Position numbers and translations under genes: made by a program | The notes under the pieces: generated by a model | Database searches by the model: none | What the model was told of the DNA's origin: nothing | What the model saw: the letters and a program-made list of their open reading frames with translations, nothing else | Origin: Chitinophaga pinensis | Lineage (GTDB): Bacteria; Bacteroidota; Bacteroidia; Flavobacteriales_D; Crocinitomicaceae | Direction of reading: 5' to 3' | DNA: 64,000 nt | Assembly: GCA_945902745.1 (NCBI GenBank) | Contig: CAMDNE010000006.1 | Location: forward strand, 109,488 to 173,487 | In this document: positions 45,131 through 54,028 of the stretch, one piece after another | How the letters are laid out: each line of letters opens with the position of its first letter | How positions within the stretch are numbered: the first letter of the stretch is position 1

Positions 45131-47362
45131 ATGAGTCGAGGTATTAAATCTTTTCAAGTTCTTCTTCTGACATTGATTTTTCTTTGTCCAAGTTTATTGC
45201 ATGCCCAAACTTCCCGTGAAAAGCAACTCATTGAATCAATTAAAAGGGAAAAAAATGACACGAAGAAATTTCTTCGTATGCTTTCGTTGGGAGAATTTTA
45301 CAAACACAATAACATTTACCGTGCCGACTCGATGTCGCATGTGTTATTGCAAAAAAGTCGTGTTTTTAATGATTCTTTGCGCTTTAGTGCATTGATGTAT
45401 AGCGCGGAGATCAATGAAATTCAAGGAAATCAAGAAGAATATTTTAAGGATGTTTTGGCGTGTCAATCTTTTTTAAATAAGTTGAATTCTGACGAAGCAA
45501 AATTTAAAATATACAGACATCTTGGTTATTACCATAGTTATTCTTTAGAATTTGATGCTGCTGATTTTTATTTAAAATACATTAAAAAAACTTCAATAAA
45601 AAAACGAAACAACTCAAAAGTTGCAGAAGCAGACAATTATTTGGCATTGAATTTCATGTTTCAAAACAAGAAGGATTCTGCTTTGTATTATGCAGATGAA
45701 GCGATTCAATATGCCCGCCGCTCCTCCGACAAATCAATTCTATCAGAGTGTTTTAATAATCAAGCCAGAATTTATGATTATTTCGGGCAACTTGAATTAA
45801 GTGTTGCAAAGAATATTGTTGCCTTGAATTTAGCAACTGAAGCAAATGACATTTTCCTACTAGCCAAATATAACCGTGAGTTAGGTATTTCTCAACGATC
45901 AATTCTGAATTTGGAGGATGCTGAATATTACTTCAAGAAATCATATGAATATTCGCAACAGATTGTTGACCGTCGACAAATGGGCCTTGCACTTTCCAAT
46001 CTTGGGACGATTTATTATAAGCGCAAAGAATTTAAAAAAGCCATCGATAACACAAGAAAAGCAATTGTCATATTAACAGCTTTAAATGATTTTAATGGAT
46101 TGGGCGAAGCACATGATAATTTAGGCATGATTTACCGAGAGCAAAAAGATTATACCCAGGCAGCGAGTAATTTTAATCAAGCTTTGGTTTTCTATGAATC
46201 GACTAGTAACAAGGAAAAAATTGCTGGGGTATATCACAATGTAGGAACAGTTTTTCAGAAACAGAAAAAATATAAAAATGCTTTAAATTATCTTGAGCGT
46301 TCCATTGAGATTCGGCAACAATTTGGTTCAAAAAATCAAATATACAATACCTATCGTGTTATGTCGAGCGTATATAAAGACATTGGTAAAACCAAAGAAT
46401 CTTTATCGTATTTGCAATTGTATTTAGATTATCTAGATAGCAATACTACGCTTCAGGCAGCCACTAAAATAGCTGAATTGAGTGAGTTGTACCGTTCTGA
46501 GCAGCGAGAGAGACTAATTGTATTACAAGCGGATTCACTTGAAAGACAAAAGCAAGAACGAACTATTACGTCAACAAAATTCGAGAATAGTCAACTCCGG
46601 AATAATTTTCAGACGTACATCATTTTTGGATTTTTAATCATAATAATACTTGCTGGAATCATTGGATTTTACCGCTGGAATCAGACTAAAATTAAACAAC
46701 AGCAAAAGGAAGCAGAAATGTCTCAAACGCTATTGAGGGCTCAAATGAATCCCCATTTTGTGTTTAATGCGATGTCTGTGATCCAAAGTTATATTTACGA
46801 AAATGACACGATAAATTCGACCAAGTTTCTTGTTAATTTCTCCCGTTTAATGCGTTTGATTTTAGAAAATTCGCCAAAGGAATATATTCCAATTGAAACT
46901 GAAGTTGAGATTTTACAAAAGTATTTAGAAACACAAAAATTGCGCTTTGAGGATCGTTTTGAATTCAAAATTGAAGTATCGTCTGAAATTATAATGGAAC
47001 ATACAGTTATACCGCCAATGATTACTCAACCTTTTATTGAGAACGCTATTGAACATGGGCAACTTCACACGATTGAAGGAGGATTTATTTATATCTCATT
47101 TCAAAAGGTGAATAATTTACTTCAAATATTAATTGAGGATAATGGTGTCGGTCGAACAGGCGCTGAGGCCAATAAAAAAAGTAAGGATCATAAAAGTATG
47201 GCAATGAATATTACGAAGGAGCGGATAGATAATTTAAATAAAAAATATAAAACTGCTGGTTTCCTTTTAATTGAAGATTTCAACAAAGAATTGCATACTG
47301 GAACAAAAGTGTTAATTTCGTTACCATACAAAGAAGAAAAAACCAAACCAATTGACTCATGA
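45131..47362 (+). CDS. TPR-containing sensor histidine kinase (LytS/YehU-type)
   Basis: 743 residues. A signal peptide (about 1-25, ending LLHAQ) is followed by about seven or eight TPR units (about 60-440; for example ALSNLGTIYYKRKEFKKAID and AHDNLGMIYREQKDYTQAA). A coiled linker, one membrane helix (about 496-515) and a His_kinase domain follow, with RAQMNPHFVFNAMSVIQSYI (phospho-His about 542). The ATPase part has PPMITQPFIENAIEHG and IEDNGVGRTG. Its stop overlaps the regulator start by 4 bp (ATGA), so they form one two-component unit. The signal sensed by the periplasmic TPRs is unknown. Confidence 0.94.
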   Translation: MSRGIKSFQVLLLTLIFLCPSLLHAQTSREKQLIESIKREKNDTKKFLRMLSLGEFYKHNNIYRADSMSHVLLQKSRVFNDSLRFSALMYSAEINEIQGNQEEYFKDVLACQSFLNKLNSDEAKFKIYRHLGYYHSYSLEFDAADFYLKYIKKTSIKKRNNSKVAEADNYLALNFMFQNKKDSALYYADEAIQYARRSSDKSILSECFNNQARIYDYFGQLELSVAKNIVALNLATEANDIFLLAKYNRELGISQRSILNLEDAEYYFKKSYEYSQQIVDRRQMGLALSNLGTIYYKRKEFKKAIDNTRKAIVILTALNDFNGLGEAHDNLGMIYREQKDYTQAASNFNQALVFYESTSNKEKIAGVYHNVGTVFQKQKKYKNALNYLERSIEIRQQFGSKNQIYNTYRVMSSVYKDIGKTKESLSYLQLYLDYLDSNTTLQAATKIAELSELYRSEQRERLIVLQADSLERQKQERTITSTKFENSQLRNNFQTYIIFGFLIIIILAGIIGFYRWNQTKIKQQQKEAEMSQTLLRAQMNPHFVFNAMSVIQSYIYENDTINSTKFLVNFSRLMRLILENSPKEYIPIETEVEILQKYLETQKLRFEDRFEFKIEVSSEIIMEHTVIPPMITQPFIENAIEHGQLHTIEGGFIYISFQKVNNLLQILIEDNGVGRTGAEANKKSKDHKSMAMNITKERIDNLNKKYKTAGFLLIEDFNKELHTGTKVLISLPYKEEKTKPIDS

Positions 47363-48102
47363 AAAAAGCCGTAATCATAGATGATGAAAACAGAACACGT
47401 GATTTAATTGCGAAAATGATCAATTCTTTTGGACTTGATATTCTTGCAATTCCAGCAGGAGAAAACGTACAGTCTGGAATTCAAGCAATTGAGGAATTAA
47501 AACCAGACATAGTATTTCTAGATATTCAAATGCCGGACGGAACAGGTTTTGACGTCCTAAAATCTGTCAAAAACAAAAACTTCGAAGTGATTTTCATTAC
47601 GGCACATGAAGAATTTGCGATAAAAGCAATAAAATTTAGTGCGCTTGATTACCTTTTAAAACCAATTGATCCAGAAGAATTAAAAGCAGCGGTTGAAAAA
47701 GCAATCAAAGCTGTAGATGATAAAAAAGAGGAAAGTCAATTTGAGGCTTTACAAAACAATATTCAACCAAACCAGAAAAAAAGACTCGTATTAAAAACAC
47801 AGGAAAGTGTTTATGTAGTTGAATTACACGAAATAATTCGTTGTGAAGCAGACCGCAATTACACTTCTTTTTTTCTAAGCAGTGGCAAGAAAATACTTGT
47901 TTCAAAGACACTTAAAGAGTACGAAACCTTATTATCGACTCATAATTTTTTAAGGGTTCAACAATCCCATTTAGTGAACTTAGATTATGTCGACAGGTAT
48001 GACAAAGGAAATGGTGGTTCAGTTGTTATGAAAGATGGATCGGAAGTACCTTTGTCTCCTGCAAAACGCGAAGTCTTTTTCAAGATTATAGAAAATCTAT
48101 AA
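47359..48102 (+). CDS. LytTR-family response regulator
   Basis: 247 residues. The receiver domain (1-120) has IDDENRTRDL and the phosphorylated Asp about 55 in VFLDIQMPDGTG, with a Lys in YLLKPIDPEEL. A LytTR DNA-binding domain (about 145-247) has EIIRCEADRNYTSFFLSSG and FLRVQQSHLVNL. LytTR proteins bind pairs of direct repeats about two helical turns apart. Such repeats lie 290 bp downstream. Partner of the overlapping histidine kinase. Confidence 0.95.
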   Translation: MKKAVIIDDENRTRDLIAKMINSFGLDILAIPAGENVQSGIQAIEELKPDIVFLDIQMPDGTGFDVLKSVKNKNFEVIFITAHEEFAIKAIKFSALDYLLKPIDPEELKAAVEKAIKAVDDKKEESQFEALQNNIQPNQKKRLVLKTQESVYVVELHEIIRCEADRNYTSFFLSSGKKILVSKTLKEYETLLSTHNFLRVQQSHLVNLDYVDRYDKGNGGSVVMKDGSEVPLSPAKREVFFKIIENL

Positions 48103-48498
48103 CTGAAAATTAATTCATAGATAGCATTTGTTCATTAATAAGGGATAAATATTCATCTATCGAATTACATTCAAAAAAACTAGGTAAGTTTATTTCAGAA
48201 ATAAGGAGATAATTCAGGGTTCTTCTTAGAAAATTTGAAATAAAGAAAGTTACGCTGCTTGGAGAGGCAGTTTTCATTTTCTAGTTTGATAAAAGAGTAT
48301 AACAGTTCTTAATCTTTCTTTATTTTACGTTTTGTAATTTATTACTTCTAAGAAGTGCCCGGAATTTGATTTTAAATTTTGAAATTCTTTTCATTTTACT
48401 ACTTTGAAAGGTTGTTTTACTACTAAAAAATTAATTTACTACTAACAAATTAACTTACTACTAAAGTTAAAAAGGTTGACTTCCATCAACCTTTTTTT
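48103..48498. other. Intergenic region between the response regulator and cyclase gene
   Basis: 396 bases without a recognisable gene. It holds four TTACTACT direct repeats at its right end and a terminator. The first 290 bases are AT-rich with a short G/C-richer segment (about 48250-48275). A small RNA is possible but unsupported. Confidence 0.6.
48396..48462 (+). promoter_or_regulatory. Four evenly spaced direct repeats, possible LytTR binding array
   Basis: TTACTACT begins at 48396, 48417, 48436 and 48455, spacings 21, 19 and 19 bp, about two turns of DNA. They follow a LytTR regulator gene, whose family binds direct repeats at this spacing. The binding is not shown. Confidence 0.5.
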
Positions 48499-48500
48499 TT
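48469..48500. terminator. Terminator between converging genes
   Basis: AAAAAGGTTGA, loop CTTCCA, TCAACCTTTTTTTTT. The T-run overlaps the stop codon of the cyclase gene, and the A-run allows function on both strands. Confidence 0.9.
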
Positions 48501-49257
48501 ATCCAAATATTTCGTAAAGAACTGGTCTTGAAGGAGAAGCGTCATTTTCAAAAGGAGCGATTTGCATTTCTAAGATATAATTTCCATCCAAAATTGCGTT
48601 ATCAACAAAAATCATTTCTGTTATTGTTTTATCAAATTGTAGATTTCCTGGAACTTGCCAAAAAGCATGATGAAACAACAACGCTCCGCCATCTTCTTCT
48701 CTATCGACCGATGGGAGGTCCAATAAAAAATGTTTTACCCCAGCTTGATTTAGAACGTCGACACAATCAACATGTAAATAAACGGGATTCGATTGTGTAT
48801 AATTAATATGCTTTTTTTGAAGATCATTTGGAGAAGTTCTCAAAACTAAGGCTTCACATGTTTCACCTTTTAAAGCAGCGATTAAATCCTCTTTTAAAAT
48901 AATTCGATCTTCCTTTTGATCATTAAGGTTAATTTGAATTGTCGGCTCTATCGTAATAACTTTAGCAATAAAAAAATAGTTTTTCATTGAATTATTTACT
49001 GAATATACTTCTGGAGTAATGTGTCCTAGACATTCGGTATGTGTACCATGGCCATGTGGATTGAAATATATATTTCTAAAATTCACGCTCCCTCCTTTTG
49101 CTACAGAACCAACGAAACCATTTTCCATAACCGGTTCAAAAACTGGTAAATCAACATACCATGCTCTCGGATTTTCTGCGGTATTGGACAATGGAATTGA
49201 CATATCTAATGGAAGATTTGTATCAATGAATTGGCTATTATTTAAATAAAACTTCAT
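48499..49257 (-). CDS. Cyclase family / kynurenine formamidase-like metal hydrolase
   Basis: 252 residues, cytoplasmic. The metal motif HGHGTHTECLGHI (about 72-84) fits the PF04199 HxGTHxD/E signature. LDLPSVDREEDGG and LLFHHAFWQ are the later conserved blocks. Relatives hydrolyse N-formylkynurenine or cyclic amides. No tryptophan-degradation gene is adjacent, so the substrate is open. A TAAATTTG box sits 4 bp before the ATG. Confidence 0.9.
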   Translation of the reverse strand: MKFYLNNSQFIDTNLPLDMSIPLSNTAENPRAWYVDLPVFEPVMENGFVGSVAKGGSVNFRNIYFNPHGHGTHTECLGHITPEVYSVNNSMKNYFFIAKVITIEPTIQINLNDQKEDRIILKEDLIAALKGETCEALVLRTSPNDLQKKHINYTQSNPVYLHVDCVDVLNQAGVKHFLLDLPSVDREEDGGALLFHHAFWQVPGNLQFDKTITEMIFVDNAILDGNYILEMQIAPFENDASPSRPVLYEIFG

Positions 49258-49261
49258 GTAT

Positions 49262-49269
49262 CAAATTTA
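49262..49269 (-). promoter_or_regulatory. -7 box 4 bp before the cyclase gene (leaderless type)
   Basis: Minus-strand TAAATTTG matches TAnnTTTG with the same 4-bp gap to the ATG as in pth and purN. Confidence 0.45.
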
Positions 49270-49351
49270 AAGTGAAAATATCAAAAGAGACACATTTACA
49301 AAAATATTCTATTATTCATGGTATTATTTACCATGGTTAATATAATTATCC

Positions 49352-49359
49352 TATATTTG
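49352..49359 (+). promoter_or_regulatory. Candidate promoter box of the YceI gene
   Basis: TATATTTG matches TAnnTTTG, followed by GCACC and an ATG 23 bp downstream. Confidence 0.5.
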
Positions 49360-49382
49360 CACCAACTTTAAAAAATAAATAA

Positions 49383-49982
49383 ATGAAAATAATAAATTTT
49401 ATTGCAATTACAGCAGCTACAGCAGCATTAGCATCATTTCAATTGGTAAAAACAGATCAAACGATCAAACCAAAAAGCGCATATAAACTAGACAAATCAG
49501 CTTCTGTTTTAGGATGGAAAGGTGGTAAATCTGACGCTTATTATCACACAGGAAATGTTAAGTTCAGTGAAGGTTCAGTATTGTTAGAAAAAGGTGCAAT
49601 TTCTTCAGGAAATTTCACAGTGGATCTTGGTTCTATAGCTGTTGTGGATGCTAACTTACCAGCAGAAAAACAAGAAGGATTAGCGAATCATTTAAAAACA
49701 GAAGATTTCTTTAACGTTGCAAAATTTGCTACTTCAACAGTTACAATCGGCGCATATAAAGATGGAAAGTTAGCAACAACTATCACCTTATTGGGAGTTG
49801 AAGTGAAGAAAGACATCCCAGTTGAAATAATTGCTTCAAAAGGAATAATTACAATCAAAGGGAAATTTGATGTTGATTTTTCAGCTGCTAAAATCCCAGG
49901 GACGCAACCAATTGATGGAGAAAAAGAATTCATCTCACCAGTTTTTTCATTTGATTTGAATCTTGTATTGAAAGGAAAATAA
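49383..49982 (+). CDS. YceI family secreted protein
   Basis: 199 residues with a signal peptide (about 1-18). YKLDKSASVLGWKGGKSDAYYHTG and GNFTVDLGSI are typical of YceI, a lipocalin-like barrel that binds isoprenoid-type lipids. ATSTVTIGAYKDGKLATTITL and the C-terminal FSFDLNLVLKG complete the barrel. It is followed by a terminator, so it is monocistronic. Confidence 0.93.
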   Translation: MKIINFIAITAATAALASFQLVKTDQTIKPKSAYKLDKSASVLGWKGGKSDAYYHTGNVKFSEGSVLLEKGAISSGNFTVDLGSIAVVDANLPAEKQEGLANHLKTEDFFNVAKFATSTVTIGAYKDGKLATTITLLGVEVKKDIPVEIIASKGIITIKGKFDVDFSAAKIPGTQPIDGEKEFISPVFSFDLNLVLKGK

Positions 49983-50003
49983 TTTAAAATCAACTTTGAT
50001 TAT

Positions 50004-50033
50004 AAGGGTGAGGGTTTATCTCACCCTTTTTTT
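50004..50033 (+). terminator. Terminator between the YceI and HAD genes
   Basis: AAGGGTGAG, loop GGTTTAT, CTCACCCTT followed by a run of T. It ends only 13 bp before the HAD start codon. Confidence 0.88.
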
Positions 50034-50046
50034 ATTTATTTGCACT

Positions 50047-50655
50047 ATGAAATATAACGCAATAATATTTGATCTAGGTGGAGTACTAATTGATATAGAT
50101 TATCAAAAAACAATCGATGCTTTTGTTCAATTGGGTATGGTTGATTTTAATTCTATTTATAACCAAGCCTCACAACAAAAACTATTCAGCGATTATGAAA
50201 CGGGGCAAATTTCTACACAATACTTTATCAATCAGCTAATTCCATTTTTAAAACCAGGAACAAGTCCAAACAAAGTTGTTGAAGCTTGGAATGCGATGAT
50301 TTTATCCGTTCCCAAAGAAAAGATAGCATTGTTAGAAAACTTAAAAAGTAACTATCCTTTATATTTATTGAGTAATACAAATGATTTGCATGTACCTGAA
50401 GTTAGAAAAGAGTGGGCAAAAGTTACCGAAAAACCAATGGAATCATATTTCAAAACAATCTATTTTTCTCATGAACTTCATCAAAGAAAACCAGATGCAA
50501 TCATTTTTGAAAATGTCTGTGAGAGAGAAAATTTAGACCCTAAAGCAACACTGTTTATTGATGACTCACTTCAACATATTGAGGGAGCAGCTTCAATTGG
50601 CTTGCAAACATATCATTTAAAAAAATCTACAGATTTGATTCAGTTTTTTTCTTGA
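50047..50655 (+). CDS. HAD-family hydrolase
   Basis: 202 residues from the ATG at 50047, since the HAD core starts MKYNAIIFDLGGVLIDIDYQ. An upstream frame start would run through the terminator hairpin. Motif I is DLGGV (Asp nucleophile, second Asp replaced by Gly as in many sugar-phosphatase-like members). Motif II is SNTND, motif III KPDAIIF and motif IV IDDSLQHIEGA. Substrate unknown. It converges with the epimerase gene and overlaps it by 16 bp. Confidence 0.92.
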   Translation: MKYNAIIFDLGGVLIDIDYQKTIDAFVQLGMVDFNSIYNQASQQKLFSDYETGQISTQYFINQLIPFLKPGTSPNKVVEAWNAMILSVPKEKIALLENLKSNYPLYLLSNTNDLHVPEVRKEWAKVTEKPMESYFKTIYFSHELHQRKPDAIIFENVCERENLDPKATLFIDDSLQHIEGAASIGLQTYHLKKSTDLIQFFS

Positions 50656-51044
50656 CACAATTCAATTAAGATGCTTTCTGTTGATTTCGGGTGAAGGAAT
50701 GCTATTAACTTATTATCTGCGCCATTTTTTGGTGATTCGTGTATTAAAACAAATCCTTCATTTAACAACCTTTCAATTTCAGTCTGAATATTGTCTACTT
50801 CAAAAGCAATATGATGAATACCTTGTCCTCGCTTCTCCAAATATTTTGCGATAGGTGAATCCGGATTAGTAGCTTCTAGCAATTCAATCTTTGATTCTCC
50901 AACTTGAAGAAAAGCTGTTTTAACACCTTCTGATTCTACTTCTTCAATCTTGTAACATTGTGTGCCTAAAAGTGTTTCAAACACTCTTAAAGACTCGTCA
51001 ATGTTCGCGACAGCAATTCCTAAATGTTCAATTTTCTTTATCAT
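50640..51044 (-). CDS. mce: Methylmalonyl-CoA epimerase
   Basis: 134 residues, the usual size. The two vicinal-oxygen-chelate halves have metal ligands in IEHLGIAV, ESKIELLEA, GIHHIAFEV and ILIELCQ. It interconverts (R)- and (S)-methylmalonyl-CoA in propionate metabolism. The mutase genes are not in this window. Confidence 0.94.
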   Translation of the reverse strand: MIKKIEHLGIAVANIDESLRVFETLLGTQCYKIEEVESEGVKTAFLQVGESKIELLEATNPDSPIAKYLEKRGQGIHHIAFEVDNIQTEIERLLNEGFVLIHESPKNGADNKLIAFLHPKSTESILIELCQEKN

Positions 51045-51047
51045 AGC

Positions 51048-51076
51048 AAAAAAAAACCTGAAGCGGACTTCAGGTT
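51048..51076 (-). terminator. Terminator of the secreted protein gene
   Basis: AACCTGAAG, CGGA loop, CTTCAGGTT, with nine U on the minus-strand transcript. It lies between the secreted-protein stop (51102) and the mce start (51044). Confidence 0.87.
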
Positions 51077-51101
51077 AATAATTTATAGGTTATTAATGAT
51101 T

Positions 51102-51902
51102 TTAATTTTTAATAAACTTTTCATTAACATTATCAAAGTTAATGTAATAAGCACCACTTAATAAATTAGAACAGTTAACTGAAGTCCCAACTCCTTTCTT
51201 CACAATGTTTCCATATGCGTCATATATTTCATAACGCGTTTCAACAGGCGCTCCATTTGCCGTAAAATTGATAATATCTTTCACTTTTACAGGGCTTTTC
51301 ATCACAACAGCAACATTGGAGGTGAATTTTACTTCTTTAGAAGTTCTTTTCGTTCCAGAATGATCAACTTGAATTACCCTCACAGTATTTTCTCCTGAAT
51401 GTGGATTCACTGCAAATTCGTAAGCATTATCTCCTGCAACTCCTTTACCTTGCACTTCACCAACAGTAACCCATTTATTCCAACGATATTGCTCTATTAT
51501 ATAAGGCAATTTTCCTTGTTCACCTGTAGATATCCAATTTAATTTTCCAGTTGGAGAAACAGTGATTGATTTAATTACAAATGTACTTCTAGGCAATAAT
51601 ACTTCAGGATTCAAAATTTTTGGTTTACACCCTTCATTGTGCTCAATAACAATAAAAACAGGTTCTCCAATTGCAATATTAAAATTTGCAAAGTCAATTT
51701 CAAATGCTCCCATATTAGTGCCACCCGGCATAATATCACCATTAACTGTAACTTTTGTTGCACAATATCCAAATCCTTCATCATCCATTGGATTCTGAAC
51801 ATAAAGATTTTTTCCTTGATATGTTCCTTCTATGGATAATGTTGCTCCAAAAACGAACGAACCTAATAAGTTGAAAACTAATACACTTAAAAATATTCTC
51901 AT
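51102..51902 (-). CDS. Secreted protein with type A-like C-terminal sorting domain
   Basis: 266 residues with a signal peptide (about 1-19, ending FVFGA). Beta-rich blocks follow (GTYQGKNLYVQNP, GEPVFIVIEHNEGCKPK), and a fibronectin-like middle (EFAVNPHSGENTVRVIQVDHSG). The last 60 residues (YEIYDAYGNIVKKG, LLSGAYYINFDNVNEKFIK) look like the type A sorting signal of the type IX system. It is probably exported to the surface. Function unknown. Confidence 0.83.
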   Translation of the reverse strand: MRIFLSVLVFNLLGSFVFGATLSIEGTYQGKNLYVQNPMDDEGFGYCATKVTVNGDIMPGGTNMGAFEIDFANFNIAIGEPVFIVIEHNEGCKPKILNPEVLLPRSTFVIKSITVSPTGKLNWISTGEQGKLPYIIEQYRWNKWVTVGEVQGKGVAGDNAYEFAVNPHSGENTVRVIQVDHSGTKRTSKEVKFTSNVAVVMKSPVKVKDIINFTANGAPVETRYEIYDAYGNIVKKGVGTSVNCSNLLSGAYYINFDNVNEKFIKN

Positions 51903-52164
51903 GAACTGCAGTATAAACAGTGGTTTCTTTTAAATTGACTACGCAATATTAAGGTCATTTTTTCAATAAAACAAACAAATTCATCCTTTTCAAAAGATAA
52001 AATGAAATTATAAAGGAAAATAACCTTGAATATGGCGCTATAATTTGACACTTTTTGCTTTCAGCTTCAGTGAAAAGTAGTGAAAAAAAGAGTAAACCTT
52101 TGAAATTCAACAAAAGATTAGAGAATTTTTATTATCCTTGTAGAATAGAGAATTGCTATCCATT
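51903..52164. other. Intergenic region with no feature seen
   Basis: 262 AT-rich bases between divergent genes. I see no repeat, RNA or clear promoter match. Confidence 0.5.
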
Positions 52165-53904
52165 ATGAAAAAAATTTGCTTAACCCTCTTTTTATTGTCG
52201 CTTTTGATTTCTTGTTCTTCAGATTCAAAAAAATTTGAATTTGCTGGGGGTTCAATTACTATGGCAATTGATAATCAACCAACAACCTTTATATCAAGAG
52301 AAATTAACGATTATTACTCAGCATCAGTAATAAATCAGATAATGGAAGGACTGGTTTCATTAGATCCAAAAGATCTGAAAATTAAACCACAAATAGCTTC
52401 ATCGTGGAAAATTAGTGATGATGGATTAACCTATGAATTTGAAATAAGAAAGGGAATTCTTTTTCATCAACATAAACTATTTACGTCAGAATCATCAAGA
52501 GAATTAAAACCAAGAGATGTAGAGCTTTCAATTGAATTGGCTTGCAGTAATAACAGTAAAGGTGAATCACCTCATGCATATTCATTTCTATATAAGGATA
52601 ATTTAGTTGGAGCAAATGATTTTAACGAAGGACGAAGTAAATCTATTAAAGGCGTTAAAATTTCAGATTCTAAAATCACATTGAAATTAACACAAAAAGA
52701 CGACAATTTTCTAAATAAGCTGAGTAACATTTGTGCGGCCATAACTTCAGAAGTCATTTATAAAGGAGATGCTGAAAATGACCTTATTGGCACCGGACCA
52801 TTTCTTTTTTCTGAAAATAAACAAGGCAACCCTCCTTCGATGGTTTTACTTAAAAATGAAGACTACTATTTAAATGATGATGATGGCAATTCATTACCAT
52901 ATTTAGACAGTGTAATTTTTATTTTTCAAAACAGAAAATTAGATCAATTAGAAATGTTTGAAAATCATCAAACTGATTTAATTACAGGATTACCAACCAG
53001 TAGAATCACAAAAATGCTAGAGGGTAGAATAAATGATTTCAATTCTGCCAATTCAAAACCGCCTTTATTAGTAATGTATAATAACCCTCTGCTTTTAACA
53101 AATTACTATTTTTTCAATATGACTGATCAACGTTTCAGTAATATTAAAGTTCGTCAAGCATTTAATTATGCAATCGACAAAGAAAAATTAGGCCGAGACG
53201 TTTTAAGAAATCAGTACTATGAGCTTGGTTATTATGGGATTGTACCTCCGATTTCTAAAAACTTCAAAGGTTATAATTTTAAAAGTATAAAGGATGTTTC
53301 ATATTCATTTGATCCAGAAAAAGCTCGAAAATTACTTGCTGAAGCTGGCTATCCAAATGGAAAAGGATTTGGATCTGTGAATTTGCGCTTCAATATTGAT
53401 GATATTCACTCTGCAGTTGCCGATGAATTTGCTCAACAAATTTTCCAAGTCTTAAACATTAATGTAAATATTGATGGTTCTACTTTCGAACAAAAAGATC
53501 AAGATGCATCGGAAGCAAATGGTGATATATTTAGAAGTGCATGGGCAGGTGATTATGCAAATCCAGAAACTTTTTTAAGTAATTTTTATGGTAAAAGTGT
53601 TCCTGTTGATAAGACACAATTATCTCGAATTAATCAATCAAGATATGTTAATTCTATTTTTGACAATCTCTTTGAACAAGCAAAAAACAGTGTTAAAAAA
53701 ACTGATGCTCTAGCATTATATTCTAAAGCTGAAAAAGCACTTATGCAAAATCCTCCAATAATACCATTATGGTATAATGGCGATATTCAAATTGTTTACT
53801 CGAATGTGAGAAATTTACATTTCAACGCATTGAATATGTTCATGTTTAAAGAAGTATACAAGAAAGAATGGACTGAAGAAGAGTATCAAAAAGTTAATCA
53901 TTAA
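52165..53904 (+). CDS. ABC transporter substrate-binding lipoprotein, family 5 (peptide-type)
   Basis: 579 residues from the ATG at 52165. MKKICLTLFLLSLLISCSSD is a lipoprotein signal, and the upstream ATG would add four residues. The SBP_bac_5 fold is shown by VINQIMEGLVSLDPKDLKIKPQIA, ASSWKISDDGLTYEFEIRKGI, KVRQAFNYAIDKEKL and DPEKARKLLAEAGYPNGKG. Relatives bind oligopeptides or nickel. No permease or ATPase gene lies nearby, so the partner is elsewhere. Confidence 0.93.
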   Translation: MKKICLTLFLLSLLISCSSDSKKFEFAGGSITMAIDNQPTTFISREINDYYSASVINQIMEGLVSLDPKDLKIKPQIASSWKISDDGLTYEFEIRKGILFHQHKLFTSESSRELKPRDVELSIELACSNNSKGESPHAYSFLYKDNLVGANDFNEGRSKSIKGVKISDSKITLKLTQKDDNFLNKLSNICAAITSEVIYKGDAENDLIGTGPFLFSENKQGNPPSMVLLKNEDYYLNDDDGNSLPYLDSVIFIFQNRKLDQLEMFENHQTDLITGLPTSRITKMLEGRINDFNSANSKPPLLVMYNNPLLLTNYYFFNMTDQRFSNIKVRQAFNYAIDKEKLGRDVLRNQYYELGYYGIVPPISKNFKGYNFKSIKDVSYSFDPEKARKLLAEAGYPNGKGFGSVNLRFNIDDIHSAVADEFAQQIFQVLNINVNIDGSTFEQKDQDASEANGDIFRSAWAGDYANPETFLSNFYGKSVPVDKTQLSRINQSRYVNSIFDNLFEQAKNSVKKTDALALYSKAEKALMQNPPIIPLWYNGDIQIVYSNVRNLHFNALNMFMFKEVYKKEWTEEEYQKVNH

Positions 53905-54028
53905 ATAGCTTAAATTTTATAATTCGCTTGTTGCGATATTCGCAACACAAATTTTGATTGTGGCGAAATTCATTAATCTTTTTTAGAAATAAAAGAAGAA
54001 CTTCACACTGAAATAAAAAACTACTATT

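Noticed and set aside
48396..48462. Short direct repeats as a CRISPR remnant
   Set aside because: The repeat is only 8 bp and the spacers about 11-13 bp; no cas gene is near.
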